Source of the DNA: Roseiarcus sp963820095
Lineage (GTDB): Bacteria; Pseudomonadota; Alphaproteobacteria; Rhizobiales; Beijerinckiaceae
Direction of reading: 5' to 3'
DNA length: 64,000 bases
Assembly: GCA_963820095.1 (NCBI GenBank)
Contig: CAWFZA010000018.1
Span: 1-64,000, forward strand
Position 1 is the stretch's first letter, and every line of letters begins with the position of its first letter. The notes under the pieces were generated by a model. It saw nothing but the letters and a program-made list of their open reading frames with translations. It was not told the origin of the DNA and made no database searches. Of this stretch, positions 17,768 to 28,000 are shown piece after piece. The position numbers and the translations under genes were made by a program.

Positions 17768-18310
17768 AGGAACGACCGCAAGACCTCAACTGAGCCGCCG
17801 CCAACAGGGATCGGCATCGGCTTCATACCGGAAGCACGACGGAAGCGGACGGGCGGCTTGTCGATTACGCGTCAGGCGTTGGCGTCGATCTCTACCGCCC
17901 GCCATGCCTCGTCACCGAGATCGAGATGGAGCTGCCCGTTGAGCCCGCCGACGTGGATAGGGACCTGCCGTTCCGGCGCATCGAAATGCGCCTTGGCCTC
18001 GATCACGTTCAGCGCCGATTGCAGGGCCCGTCTCCTCGAAGAAGCGGCGGGCGAGCCAGCGGCGGAAACCCTTGGCGCGGATCGGCCAGATTTCGCGATG
18101 GCCGTTGATGTCGAGGTCGCCGAAGCCGCCGCCGCCCGCTGTGTGGAACAGTTCAGCTGTTTCAGCGAGGCCCATCAGGATTTCGGCCTGCGTCGGCCCG
18201 CGCGCGCCCGTGTCGCCGCTTTCTTCGGCGATGGCGTCGTCGAGCGCCGTCACTCGGCATCCGACCTTCTTCAGTTGCGACCGCAGTGCCTCGAGGGCGG
18301 TGCAGTTGCA
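17768..18310 (-). pseudogene. Inverted, degenerate partial copy of the mobile-element ATPase
   Basis: Reverse-strand sequence matches the ATPase at about 1045-1590: LKKVGCRVTALDDAIAEESG, GPTQAEILMGLAETAELFHT, HREIWPIRAKGFRRWLARRF, then KPMPIPVGGGSVEVLRSFLN. It contains a ~20-base deletion after FFEETG and an in-frame stop in the DANA region (TGA at about 17.88 kb). The P-loop half is missing. It is abutted head-on by the XRE operon, so the normal order XRE-ImmA-DUF5659-primase-ATPase has been broken by rearrangement. Confidence 0.85.
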
Positions 18311-18461
18311 GCGAGGTCTTTGGTCGGAAGCCAGACTCTTCGCGATTGAGCGCCGCGACGCGCTGATCTCTGAAGGCTATCAGCCTGACGGTATCAAACT
18401 TCGTGCTGGTGAGAGCTGGATGCGGCCCTTCGAATTAGATCGACATCGCTGAGAAGATCCG

Positions 18462-19300
18462 ATGACAGCTTTTATTCGCTTCATCGGCGTAGACTATTCC
18501 GGCGCAGAGACGCCGACGGCAAGCCTGAAGGGTTTGCGCGTCTATCTGGCCGAAGGCGACGCGCCGCCCGTCGAGGTGCTGCCGCCGCCGAGCCCGCGCA
18601 AATACTGGACGCGGCGCGGGCATCGCCGAATGGCTGGTGGAACGGCTCGCCGAAGACGTGCCGACGCTGGTCGGCATCGACCACGGCTTTTCCTTCCCGC
18701 TGCGCTATTTCGAGACGCATGGCCTCTTGCCCGACTGGCCGCGCTTTCCTCGACGATTTCCAGCGCCATTGGCCGACCGACGAGGATCACGTCTATGTCG
18801 AGTTCGTGCGCGACGGCATCGCCGGCAACGGCGCGGCGCGCATGGGCAACGCCCGCTGGCGGCGCTTGACCGAGGAGCGCGCCGGCGGCGCGAAGTCGGT
18901 GTTTCATTTCGACGTGCAGGGATCGGTGGCGAAATCCACCCATGCTGGGATTCCGTGGCTGCGCTTCATCCGCCAGCGGCTCGGCGCGCGCGTTCACTTC
19001 TGGCCGTTCGACGGCTGGGACATTCCGGCCGGGCGCTCGGCCATCGCCGAGGTCTATCCGGCGCTGTGGACGCGCGGCTTCGCCAACGAGGGTCGAACCG
19101 GCGACCAGCACGACGCCTTCAGCATCGCCGCCTGGCTCTCGCGCGCCGACCGCGACGGCAGCCTCGCGGCGTTCCTCAGCCCCGATCTTTCGCCGCCCGA
19201 ACGCACGCTGGCGCAGGTGGAGGGCTGGATTCTCGGCGTTCCCGGCTTGATCCGTTCGGCCAAAGGCGCGATGATTTCCAACGCACCCAACGCTGTCGAT
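18462..19300 (+). pseudogene. DUF429-like (RNase H-fold) protein, two frameshifts
   Basis: Starts MTAFIRFIGVDYSGAETP at ATG 18462. The frame changes near 18610 and again near 18750. Reassembled motifs are GVDYSGAE (first acidic strand), LVGIDHGFSFPLRYFETHGL, FVRDGIAGNGAARMGNARWR, KSVFHFDVQGSVAKSTHAGI, IAEVYPALWTRGF and GDQHDAFSIAAWLSRADRDG. The acidic residues, the EVYP box and the DxxDA helix recall DUF429 proteins, whose fold is RNase H-like; the activity is unknown. The frame runs past the normal end into the ISNCY remnant, so the last residues are probably lost. Confidence 0.6.
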
Positions 19301-19319
19301 AACGAATTAAGTTGTCCGG

Positions 19320-19679
19320 TTTTGGTAGCGCGTCATATGTCCGCTTCTTCTGGTTTTGTTCTCCTCGTGGGCGGGGTAGGCAAGCCGGAGGCTTGTCCAT
19401 GCCGTCCACAGGTCCGCCGCCGCCGAGCGGATTTCAGCGGCGCGTTTTTCATCGTGGCTTGTCCTTGAGCGCACCATTGGCGTCGTAGCGGCCGATGCAT
19501 CTGGGCCCATGAAAGACGGCGTGCGAGCCGTCGGGATAGACATGCACCTTGACCCGCGCCTTGACGAAATGGGCTCGCATCGGCCCCCGGATCGCAGTCC
19601 GGGGGTTGAGCGTCCGGTAGGAGACGCAATTGTCCTGGCCGACCGTATCCGCAATCAATATGTCCATTCGTATTCTCAA
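19320..19679 (-). pseudogene. ISNCY-type transposase, C-terminal remnant
   Basis: The reverse frame ending at 19449 reads TVGQDNCVSYRTLNPRTAIR, MRAHFVKARVKVHVYPDG and AVFHGPRCIGRYDANGAL. This is the usual C-terminal domain of a group of integrase-core transposases annotated as ISNCY. The sequence on to 19320 (HEENKTRRSGHMTRYQNRT) fits the element's end. No DDE core is present. It interrupts or adjoins the 3' end of the DUF429-like gene. Confidence 0.55.
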
Positions 19680-19897
19680 ATATCATTTGATAACGAACTT
19701 ATTCAGAACGAATTACATAAGCTTACAATATATGGAAACTTAGAATATGGCAAATCATTGCATAAGCATAAATTAATAAATACTTCTATGTTCTTATTAA
19801 AAACGATAAACAAGAGAAAGCTATATCTATATACAAGAAGCGGATACCTTGGATTTAATTCTCGCACGCCTATTTATACCAAGGCGCTTCGCAGGCC
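19680..19897. other. AT-rich island without recognisable gene
   Basis: A sharp drop in GC against its surroundings: long A/T runs, TATCATTTGATA palindrome at 19681-19692, many ATAAATTAAT-type words. A frame stays open across it from the IS remnant but has no protein-like features. It could be a foreign scrap, a nucleoid-protein binding region or a promoter zone for the small gene at 19898. No gene is seen from 20075 to 20225 either. Confidence 0.5.
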
Positions 19898-20074
19898 ATG
19901 GCAAAAAAAAAGCTCTCGCAGCCCTTCTTCGACGTCGAAAAAATCCTCATTCAGATATTTGAGAGATCGTTTCCCGCCGCGATCATGTCGGGCGTGATTT
20001 CAATCTTTGCTTCGGGCCCGCCAGCCGCAACTCCCGTCGCGACGGGCGAATCATTATCACGCGACATTTGCTAA
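19898..20074 (+). CDS. Possible small protein (58 aa)
   Basis: ATG at 19898 opens a frame of 58 codons: MAKKKLSQPFFDVEKILIQI, then a weakly hydrophobic stretch (FPAAIMSGVISIFASG) and a stop at 20072-20074. A run of nine A follows the start codon, so the frame is sensitive to slippage or miscounting. No Shine-Dalgarno sequence is obvious. Its composition looks more like a protein than the alternative frames do. Role unknown. Confidence 0.3.
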   Translation: MAKKKLSQPFFDVEKILIQIFERSFPAAIMSGVISIFASGPPAATPVATGESLSRDIC

Positions 20075-20225
20075 CTCAAGTCCATAGTTGCCATTTTACC
20101 GGCGCCACCCAATATTTTCAGCGCCTTAGGACGCCTTTTACCGGCCTGCCGCGAATTGAATGCTTTTGGCCTGAGTGCACATAACACATGTTTATTGATG
20201 ATCCGAGCTTTAGCGCACGTCGCAA

Positions 20226-20663
20226 TCACTGATCACTTCCCTGAACGTCGTAGCAATTGTTGTTTACCATCTTACCATCAGAGATTTCTTTGCTATGAAA
20301 ATCTACATAGCTTCCGTTTGTCCAAGTGGTCTTCGGATACGATATTTTTGCAACCGAACTCATTGTCACCAACATGCTACCATTAGGGAAGTTGGCACCT
20401 TTGAGCATCATACGGCCATTAGGATATTCTGCTCTGATAGTATAAACAACTCCGTGCATGCTGGCGCAGGTCATTTTCCAGATAGGAAATTCATTAGGTG
20501 GCTGCACAATGGGGGTTGCGACGGCTGGCGTATGATTGGCAGCTATAACCGCTGCTCCTCCTCCTAGTAGGGTTGCAAGTCCTAAAAGCCCCATAACAGG
20601 GACCCATACAGGCGCTGTGAAGACAAGAAAAATGATAATGATCGCGTAGATGATAATTCTCAT
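20226..20663 (-). CDS. Small membrane-anchored hypothetical protein
   Basis: The ATG at 20663 is chosen over upstream in-frame codons because AAGGGGGA lies 5 bases before it. The product is about 145 residues. The N-terminus MRIIIYAIIIIFLVFTAPVW and a second hydrophobic stretch (LGLATLLGGGAAVIAA) give one or two membrane helices. The rest, with three Cys and a beta-rich pattern (YTIRAEYPNGRMMLKGANFP), is probably periplasmic. GC content is clearly lower than the flanks, suggesting recent transfer. No family recognised. Confidence 0.65.
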   Translation of the reverse strand: MRIIIYAIIIIFLVFTAPVWVPVMGLLGLATLLGGGAAVIAANHTPAVATPIVQPPNEFPIWKMTCASMHGVVYTIRAEYPNGRMMLKGANFPNGSMLVTMSSVAKISYPKTTWTNGSYVDFHSKEISDGKMVNNNCYDVQGSDQ

Positions 20664-20858
20664 TTCGTCCCCCTTCTCGAAGATTCTTCTATCGTATAAA
20701 AACACTATCTGAAATAGAGGATTGTCCCACCAATAGCATCACTTTCTCGTGATTTCGGGCGACGACTTGCAGAACTCGCGTGCGAATGTTGCGGGCCTTA
20801 GCTTCCTCGGCGACATGTCCGCGTCCGCGGGCGTCTGCGAGACAGGACGCCGCGCCGC

Positions 20859-21371
20859 TCACAGCTTGCAGGGCTTGCCCTTTCCCTTGCCGCCGTCGTC
20901 ATAGCGAGCGCCGGCGACGCGGTAGCTCTTTCCGTTCCAGCGCTCGACCGGAAAGCACGTGCCGGGGCCGCCGACCTCGATATCCGGATAGCCCTCGGCG
21001 CCGCGCTCAGCGAGGAACATCGGAATTCCGGTCTCCTGCGCCATCCTCTTCCAGCCGCCCGAAACGGCTCTGACGATGGTGAACCCCTGCCCGGCCATGC
21101 CATAACATTCCGTGCTGGAATTGGTGATGACGGGTTCCGGTCGGGCCGTCGCCGTTCAGATCCTTGACCTCCACGCCGTCCTTGTCGACGCTCGACGAGC
21201 CCTCGCAGCCCTTCCAGGCCTTGCCGTCATGCTTGAAGCCGCCTGCGCTCAGGATCGAGGCCTGTTCGGCCGGCGGCAGTTTTGGCGCGTCATCGACGGC
21301 TGCGCGGCCTGCGACGGTCCGAGCGCAAGCGCCGCCGCCACGGCCGCCACCGCGCCCGTCAGTTGCGTCAT
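20859..21371 (-). pseudogene. Secreted protein with FG-GAP-like segment, frameshifted
   Basis: Begins MTQLTGAVAAVAAALALGPS, a signal peptide, at ATG 21371. A first shift near 21290 leads to LPPAEQASILSAGGFKHDGK and VEVKDLNGDGRPEPVITNSS, an FG-GAP-type calcium-loop motif. A second shift near 21150 leads to the C-terminal GQGFTIVRAVSGGWKRMAQE and WNGKSYRVAGARYDDGG. About 170 residues when joined. Similar small exported VKDLNGDG proteins are common in Rhizobiales and uncharacterised. It faces a tiny membrane-protein gene on the other strand. Confidence 0.65.
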
Positions 21372-21434
21372 TTTCAGTTTGACTCGAACAGGAAGAGAAC
21401 ATATCATGAATTTATAGAGATCAAGGAGGCTGAG

Positions 21435-21539
21435 ATGCACATCATCGCCGCTTACGCCCTGCGCGACATCACCGAGATCGCCGCCCTCGGGGCCTTTCTG
21501 ATCATGATCGCGCTGATCGCCCGCGCGCTCGGCTCGTAA
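21435..21539 (+). CDS. Tiny hydrophobic protein (34 aa)
   Basis: AAGGAGG ends 5 bases before ATG 21435, which is one of the strongest ribosome sites in the window and decides the start. The product has a polar start (MHIIAAYALRDITEI) and one transmembrane helix (AALGAFLIMIALIARALGS). It could be a regulator of a membrane complex or simply an orphan. It lies 12 bases from the 3' end of the convergent STAND gene and is divergent from the FG-GAP-type gene. Confidence 0.6.
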   Translation: MHIIAAYALRDITEIAALGAFLIMIALIARALGS

Positions 21540-24086
21540 GGGCGATACCCTCAAGCCGCAGGTCCGCCGCCGAGGCCGTATTTCTCCCGTACCGCCTCGG
21601 CCTCATCGGCGCGGCCGAGGGCGGCGAGGGCGTCGGCCTTTATGCGGGCTGAGTTTTTCGTCCAGGGATGGTCGGCTCCAAGAACCTTCTCAAGGCTGGC
21701 AAGAGCGGCCTCCGCAAGCGCAAGCGCTTCTGAGGGGGCCCCTTCGCGAAGCCGGACGTGCGCGAGATCCCTTCGCGTCAGATTTGTCTTCAGATGCTGT
21801 GGGCCAAGCGCTTTCTCAAAAACTGCTAGCGCGCGCTCGAACGTCCGCTGAGCGCGACCGAGGTCGCCTTGGACCTGAAGCAGGAGGGCGAGGTTATTAA
21901 GGGTTTGCGCCGTGTCGGGATGCTCGGGGCCGAGCTTCTTCTCGCAAATCGCCAGCGTCCGCTCAAAGAGCGGACGCGCGCCCATCAGGTCGCCCTGGTC
22001 CAAAAGCAGGCGGGCGAGGTTGTTGAGGTTCGCCGCGGTTTCACGATCTTCGGCTCCGTACGCTTTTTCATAGATAGCCAGCCCTCCTCGAACAGCGGCC
22101 GTGCACCTGCGAGGTCGCCTTGGGCTTGAAGCACGAGGCCGAGACCATTGAGCGTACTTGCAGTCGCCGGATCCTCAGGGCCCAGCGCCTTCTCGCGAAT
22201 TACCAGCGCTCGTTCGTAAAGCGACCGCGCCTGCACGTACGCTCCAAGGGCTGAGTGTCGATATTGCCCCAGTAAATTCAGAATGGTCGACGCTGCTATA
22301 TCTGCACTGCTCGTTGGCGCGGTGCCCACGACGAGGTCAAACGCGAGCGCATCGAGTAGTCGTGCACGCGGCCACGCGCCCGGGTCGTCGAAGACCGTCG
22401 GGGGAAAGACCACGGCCATGGCCTCGACTACAACCCGTCGCGCCGAATCGCCGGCCTCTCCTTGCTGCCGAAGCGCCGCGGCGATGCGCACGAGCCGATG
22501 CAGCCGGATCGTCTCAGTCACGCTGGCCGGATCGCGATCATCTGGATGGTTTCGCGATCAATGAGGGCGAAGGCACGCAGCGCCGCCACCGCCTCGTCGA
22601 GGCCGTCGCCTGCGATCTCCGACGCGAACGGTTCGCCGAAGATTTCGCGTGCCTCGGAGAACAAGAACAGCGGGATCGGTTCGGGCGCGAGCAGCGCGGC
22701 GTAGCCAATCAACGACTCGGCTGCCGGATGCAGCTTAGCGGCTTCGTCAATGGCGAGCGCGAAGGCTTTCGCGACGGTCAGCCATCGTGATAGTCCGCCG
22801 GCGCGTCCTTTGTCCGCGTCGAGCAGCCGCGCCGGCGCGTCGGCAAAGCGCCTGGTGTATTCGGCGAGCGAGACTTCCAGTCGCTCACAATAGGCCGCCG
22901 CCTGTTCGCGCGCGAGCGGCAGACCACCGAGCGCCTCCGATAGCGCCTCGGCCTCGGCGCGCTCCTTGTCACGCCCGGTGCGCGCGATGAGGTAGTCGGC
23001 GCCGACTTCTTTGGGCCAGACCTCGATTTCGACCGGCGTCAGCGATCGCCCGCCAGTGGGCGCGTTCGACGTGACCAGAGCGCGCGCCGCTCCGCCGACC
23101 GGCAGATAGGGTTGAGGTTCGCCGCGTCGATCGCATTGTCATAGACGAGCAGTACTGCGTCGCCGTCGTCTCGCAGCCCTCGCGCACCGCCTTGAGCGCC
23201 GGCTCTTCCTTTTCGTCGGCGCCGACCCATCCCAGCCGAACGCCGAGCGCAACGAGATCGGCGCGCATCGTCGATTCGTGATCTGCGCCCTGATCCACCA
23301 CGTCGCCCGATAGTCGGTTCGTGGCGCTCGGCATAGGCTGCAGCCAGCGTCGTCTTGCCGGCGCCGCGCAGCCATGCAGGGCGGTGATCGCGACAGAGCC
23401 TTTCTCGGGCTTCAGCGACGCGTCGATCACATCGAGCTCGCCATCGCGGCCGAGGAAATGCAGCGGGACGGCGATCGGAATGTTCGAGAGGGCGCGCTTT
23501 CCCGCCGGAAAAGGAATGGCCTCGGCAGGCGAAGCGTTCGCGGCCTGACCCTTGGGTGGGAAAGCGATCGGCTTGCTCGGCTTCGCCGCCGGGGTAAGAT
23601 AGTCCGCAAGGCGGCGCCGGGCCTCGTCTTCCTCGTCAATTCCGTAGAGGTCGCATCGCTTTATTTGCGCGAGCAGCGTCGGCAGTTTGCATGCCTCGAC
23701 GATGACCGGGAGCGCAAAGTTCGGCCGCTCGTTTGCGGCCGCCCACTGGGCTGCGAGCCGCTCCCACCTCGAATAGCTTTTGCTGAGGTACACCTCGCTC
23801 ACGACTAGGAGCATGTTATCGGCCTTGTCGTGGCGCTCTTCCATCCACGCGGCGATATCGCCACCCGCCGATATCTCCCAATCGTGGACGTGCGGAATAT
23901 GGCCCAGCGTCTCAATCTGCTGGCCGATCCAGAAAGCCCAATCTCGGTCCTTGCTAGGGCCTGTGTTCATTTGAGGCGAGAACGGATCGGAATCGGACGC
24001 GGAACAGTTTGTGTTTGGATCGGCGAGGGATTCCCAAATCAGCAAATGTCTAACTCATGAGCGGTCGGCCTTGGAGGGGCTGACCG

Positions 24087-24838
24087 ATGCGACGTTATGC
24101 CTTGCGCGACGACCAGTGGGATCGGATCAAAGACGTCCTGCCCGGCCGCGAAGGCCATGTGGGCGGCACGGCGAGGGACAATCGCCTGTTCGTCGAAGCC
24201 GTTCTGTTCAGGTTTCGCGCCGGCGTCCCCTGGCGCGATCTTCCTGAGCGCTTTGGCGATTGGAAGATCGTCTATCAACGCTTCAACCGATGGGCCAAGA
24301 GCGGCGTTTTCGCGCGGGTTTTCAAGCTCCTGGCCAGCGATCACGACAATGAATACATGATGATCGACGCCACCATCGTGCGCGCTCATCAGCATAGCGC
24401 TGGGGCCCAAAAAAAGACGGCGCGCAAGCCATCGGTCGATCCCGCGGCGGATTGACCACCGAGATTCACGCCCTCGTCGACGCCCTCGGCAATCCTGTCG
24501 AGGTGATGCTCAGTCCGGGCCAGGATCACGACCTGACTTGTGCCGAACCGCTGATCGAAGCCGTCGATCCCGGCGCTCTGATCGCCGACAAGGCGTTCGA
24601 CGCCGACGCCTTCATCGCCATCCTCGACGATCGAGCGATCGCCCCAGTCATCCCATCCAAATCGAACCGAAAAACCCCGCGCCGGTGCGATTTCGCCCTC
24701 TACTGCGAACGCAACCTCATCGAGCGTTTTTTCAACATGCTCAAGCATTTCCGAGCCATCGCCACACGCTACGACAAGCTCGCCAAAACTTTCCTCGCCG
24801 GCGTTCAACTCGCCTGCGCCGCCATTCTCCTCAACTGA
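24087..24838 (+). CDS. IS5-family transposase in two overlapping frames
   Basis: The first frame (24087-24455) encodes the helix-turn-helix N-terminus and the first catalytic Asp (MRRYALRDDQWDRIKDVLPG; EYMMIDATIVRAHQHSAGAQ). The second frame continues QAIGRSRGGLTTEIHALVDA, with ALIADKAFDADAF (second Asp) and RRCDFALYCERNLIERFFNM (catalytic Glu; the usual spacing region is shortened). It ends at 24838. A -1 slip at the A AAA AAG heptamer (24410-24416) joins the two as GAQKKDGAQAIGRSRGG, the arrangement normal for IS427-type elements. The loss of some residues between PRRCDF and YCERN suggests it may not be fully active. Confidence 0.85.
24410..24416 (+). promoter_or_regulatory. -1 ribosomal frameshift heptamer A AAA AAG
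   Basis: Seven A followed by G, in the phase A AAA AAG relative to the first transposase frame. Slipping back one base gives the continuous transposase. The same arrangement is established for other IS elements with two-frame transposases. Confidence 0.7.
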
Positions 24839-25049
24839 ACACACACCCTAGTGTAGCTGAGAAAAATGTCCGCCACGCGCCGCCTCCGGCCGCCGCAAAT
24901 GGCGCATCATCGGTCCGGGGATTGCGCGGCGCAAGTTTTCCCTTCGCCTGCGCCCCGCATCCCCGGCCCTTCTCCCAGGGGGAGAAGCGAGAGCGTCATC
25001 CACAGCTCCTGTCCTGACCCCCTCGACGCAGGACCGCCCGCTTGCGACA

Positions 25050-28000
25050 ATGACTTCCATGGATTCGGAGCGCATGGATTCGTCTGTTCTCAACGCCGTC
25101 GGCTTCGTGCATCTGCACGTGCACAGCGCCTATTCGCTGCGCGAGGGCGCGCTGACCGTCGAGACGCTGGCCAAGCTCGCCAAGGCCGACGCCATGCCGG
25201 CGCTCGCGATCACCGACACCAACAATCTGTTCGGCGCGCTCGAATTTTCGGAGAAGCTCGCCAAGAGCGGCGTCCAGCCGATCATCGGCGCGCAGGTGAC
25301 GGTCGATTTCGCCGATGCCGCCCCGGCCTTCTGGCGTGGCGTCGAGCGGGACAATGCGCGCGCCCCAATCGTCCTCCTGGCGCAGAGCGAGGCCGGCTAC
25401 GGCAATCTCATGCGCCTCGTCTCGGCTTTGTGGCTCGATCCCAAGGAGGGCGACGACGCGCATCTTCCCTTCTCCGCGCTGGAAGACGCCCAAGGCCTGA
25501 TCGCGCTGACCGGCGGGCCCGGCGGGCCGATCGACCGGGCGCTGAGAGGGGCGCTCGGCGACTTGGCGGAAAGCCGCCTCAAGCGCCTCGCCGAGGCTTT
25601 CGGGTCCAGGCTCTATGTCGAGATCCAGCGCCATGGGCTCGACAGCGAGCGCCTGGTCGAGCCCGAGCTTATCTCTCTCGCAGATCGTCTCGGCTTGCCG
25701 CTGGCGGCGACCAACGAGCCCTATTTTGCCGGGCCTTCGGACCATGAAGCGCATGATGCGCTGTTGTGCGTCGCCGAGGGCGCTTTGGTGTCGACCTCCG
25801 ACCGCCGGCGCCTCTCGCCCGAGCATCGGTTCAAGACGCGCGCGGAAATGACCGAATTGTTCGCCGATCTTCCCGAGGCGACCGACGCCAGCGTCGAGAT
25901 CGCAATGCGCTGCGCCTATCGGCCGATGACGCGAAAGCCGATCCTGCCGCGCTTTTCAGTTCCCAACGGCGCGGCTCTCGACGAGGTCGAGGAGCTCAGG
26001 CGCCAGGCGAGCGAGGGTTTGGGCGCCCGTCTCGCGGCGCACGGGCTGACCCCCGGACAGACGGGCGAGGACTATGCAAAGCGGCTCGCCTTCGAGCTCG
26101 ACGTCATCGTCAACATGAAGTTCGCCGGCTATTTTCTCATCGTCGCCGACTTCATCAAATGGGCGAAGGCCAAGGGAATTCCGGTCGGACCGGGGCGCGG
26201 CTCAGGCGCGGGCTCCCTCGTCGCCTGGGCGCTCACCATCACCGATCTCGATCCCTTGAGGTTTGGGCTCCTGTTCGAGCGGTTCCTCAATCCCGAACGC
26301 ATCTCGATGCCCGATTTCGACATCGACTTCTGCCAGGATCGCCGGGACGAAGTGATCGCCTACGTCCGCGAGCGCTATGGCGCCGATCGCGTGGCGCAGA
26401 TCATCACGTTCGGCTCGTTCCTGGCGCGCGGCGTCTTGCGCAATGTCGGCCGGGTGCTCGAAATGCCGCTCGGCCAGGTCGACAAGCTGGCCAAGCTCGT
26501 GCCGCAGAACCCGGCCCATCCCGTCACCCTCCGGCAGGCGGTGGCCGACGAAGCCCGATTGCAGGAGGCGGCGAAGGCCGACGAGAAGGTTGCCCGGATG
26601 CTCAAGATCGCCGAGCGGCTCGAGGGGCTCTACTCCAACGCCTCGAACTCACGCCGCCGGCGTCGTCATCGGCGACCGGCCGCTGATCGAGCTCGCGCCG
26701 CTCTACCGCGACCCGAAGGCCGCGATGCCGGCGACCCAGTTCAACATGAAATGGGTCGAGCAGGCGGGCCTGGTGAAGTTCGACTTCCTGGGCCTGAAGA
26801 CGCTGACCGTGCTCAAGCGAGCGGTCGACCTCATCGCCCGGCGCGGCGAAACGCTCGACCTCGGCAAGATCCCGCTCGACAATTCCAAGACCTACGCGAT
26901 GCTCGGGCGCGGCGAAACGGTCGGCGTGTTCCAGGTGGAAAGCGGCGGCATGCGCAAGGCGCTGGTCGACATGCGGGCCGACCGGTTCGAGGACCTGATC
27001 GCGCTGGTCGCGCTCTATCGGCCGGGCCCGATGGCGAACATCCCGACCTATTGCGCCCGCAAGCTCGGACAGGAGAAGCCGGACTATATCCATGCCCTGA
27101 TCGAGCCGGTCTTAAGCGAGACTTATGGCGTCATCATCTATCAGGAACAGGTGATGCAGATCGCGCAGACATTGTCGGGCTATTCGCTGGGCGAAGCCGA
27201 CATGTTGCGCCGCGCGATGGGCAAGAAGATCAAGAAGGAGATGGACGCGCAGCGCGCCCGCTTCGTCGACGGCGCGGTCGAGCGGGGCCTCACCCGCGCC
27301 AAGGCGGACGAGATCTTCGATCTGCTCGCCAAGTTCGCCGACTACGGATTCAACAAGAGTCATGCGGCGGCCTATGCGTTGATCGCCTATTGGACCGGCT
27401 GGTTCAAGGCCAATCATCCGGCGGAATTCCTCGCCGCTTCAATGACCCTCGACAAGGGGAACACCGACAAGCTCGCCGAGTTCCGTGGCGAAGCGCACCG
27501 CCTCGGCATCAAGGTCATCGCGCCGTCGGTCAACGTGTCGCTGGTCGATTTCGACGTGCGGATGGAGGCTGGGGCGCCCACCATTCATTACGCGCTCAGC
27601 GCCATCAAGGGGGTCGGCGAAGCGCAGGCCGAGGCGCTGGTCCGCGCGCGCGGCTCGAGGCCGTTTGTTTCGCTCGGCGACGCGGCGGCGCGGCTCGATC
27701 CCCGCGCCGTCAACAAGAAGGCGCTCGAGAGCCTCGCCGCGGCCGGCGCCTTCGATTGCCTGGAGCGCAATCGCGCGGCGGCTTTTGCGGCGGTCGAGCC
27801 GATGCTGGCGATCGCCAATCGCGAGGTCATGCAAAAAGCCGCCGGGCAGAACGCGCTGTTTGGAGAGACTGAGGACGCGCCGCTCAAAGCGCGCGCCGCG
27901 CCGCCTTGGACCGAGTCGGAGCGGCTGACGCGCGAGTTCGACGCCATTGGCTTCTTTCTCTCCGGCCATCCCCTCGAAGTCTATGACGCGGCGCTCAAGC

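Larger units (their letters stand above)
23958..24847 (+). mobile_element. IS5-family (IS427-group-like) insertion sequence
   Basis: 890 bp. Terminal repeats GGCCTGTGTTCATTTGAGG (left) and GGTGTGTGTTCAGTTGAGG (right, reverse complement) match at 16 of 19. CTAG at 23954-23957 and again at 24848-24851 is the target duplication. Removing the element and one CTAG restores an open TIR-domain frame, which proves the insertion point. Confidence 0.9.
21551..24876 (-). pseudogene. TIR-STAND NTPase-TPR protein, split by an IS5-family element and frameshifted
   Basis: Joined across the IS (23958-24847, one CTAG removed) the gene reads from GTG 24876, with GGAGG upstream: MADIFLSYTSKDRDWAFWIG. It continues through a TIR domain (EISAGGDIAAWMEERHDKAD, then YSRWERLAAQWA with the candidate catalytic Glu) and an NB-ARC/STAND ATPase (P-loop HGLRGAGKTTLAAAYAE after frame correction near 23370; VLLVYDNA Walker B). 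Four or more tetratricopeptide repeats follow (RALVIREKALGPEDPATAST, TLAICEKKLGPEHPDTAQTL). About 810 residues. Further shifts lie near 23120, 22540 and 22080. TIR-STAND-TPR proteins of this layout are bacterial NLR-like immune candidates: TPR sensing, NTPase oligomerisation, TIR NADase output (family knowledge). The role in this organism is inferred. The IS insertion is real; some shifts may be base-calling errors. Confidence 0.8.
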
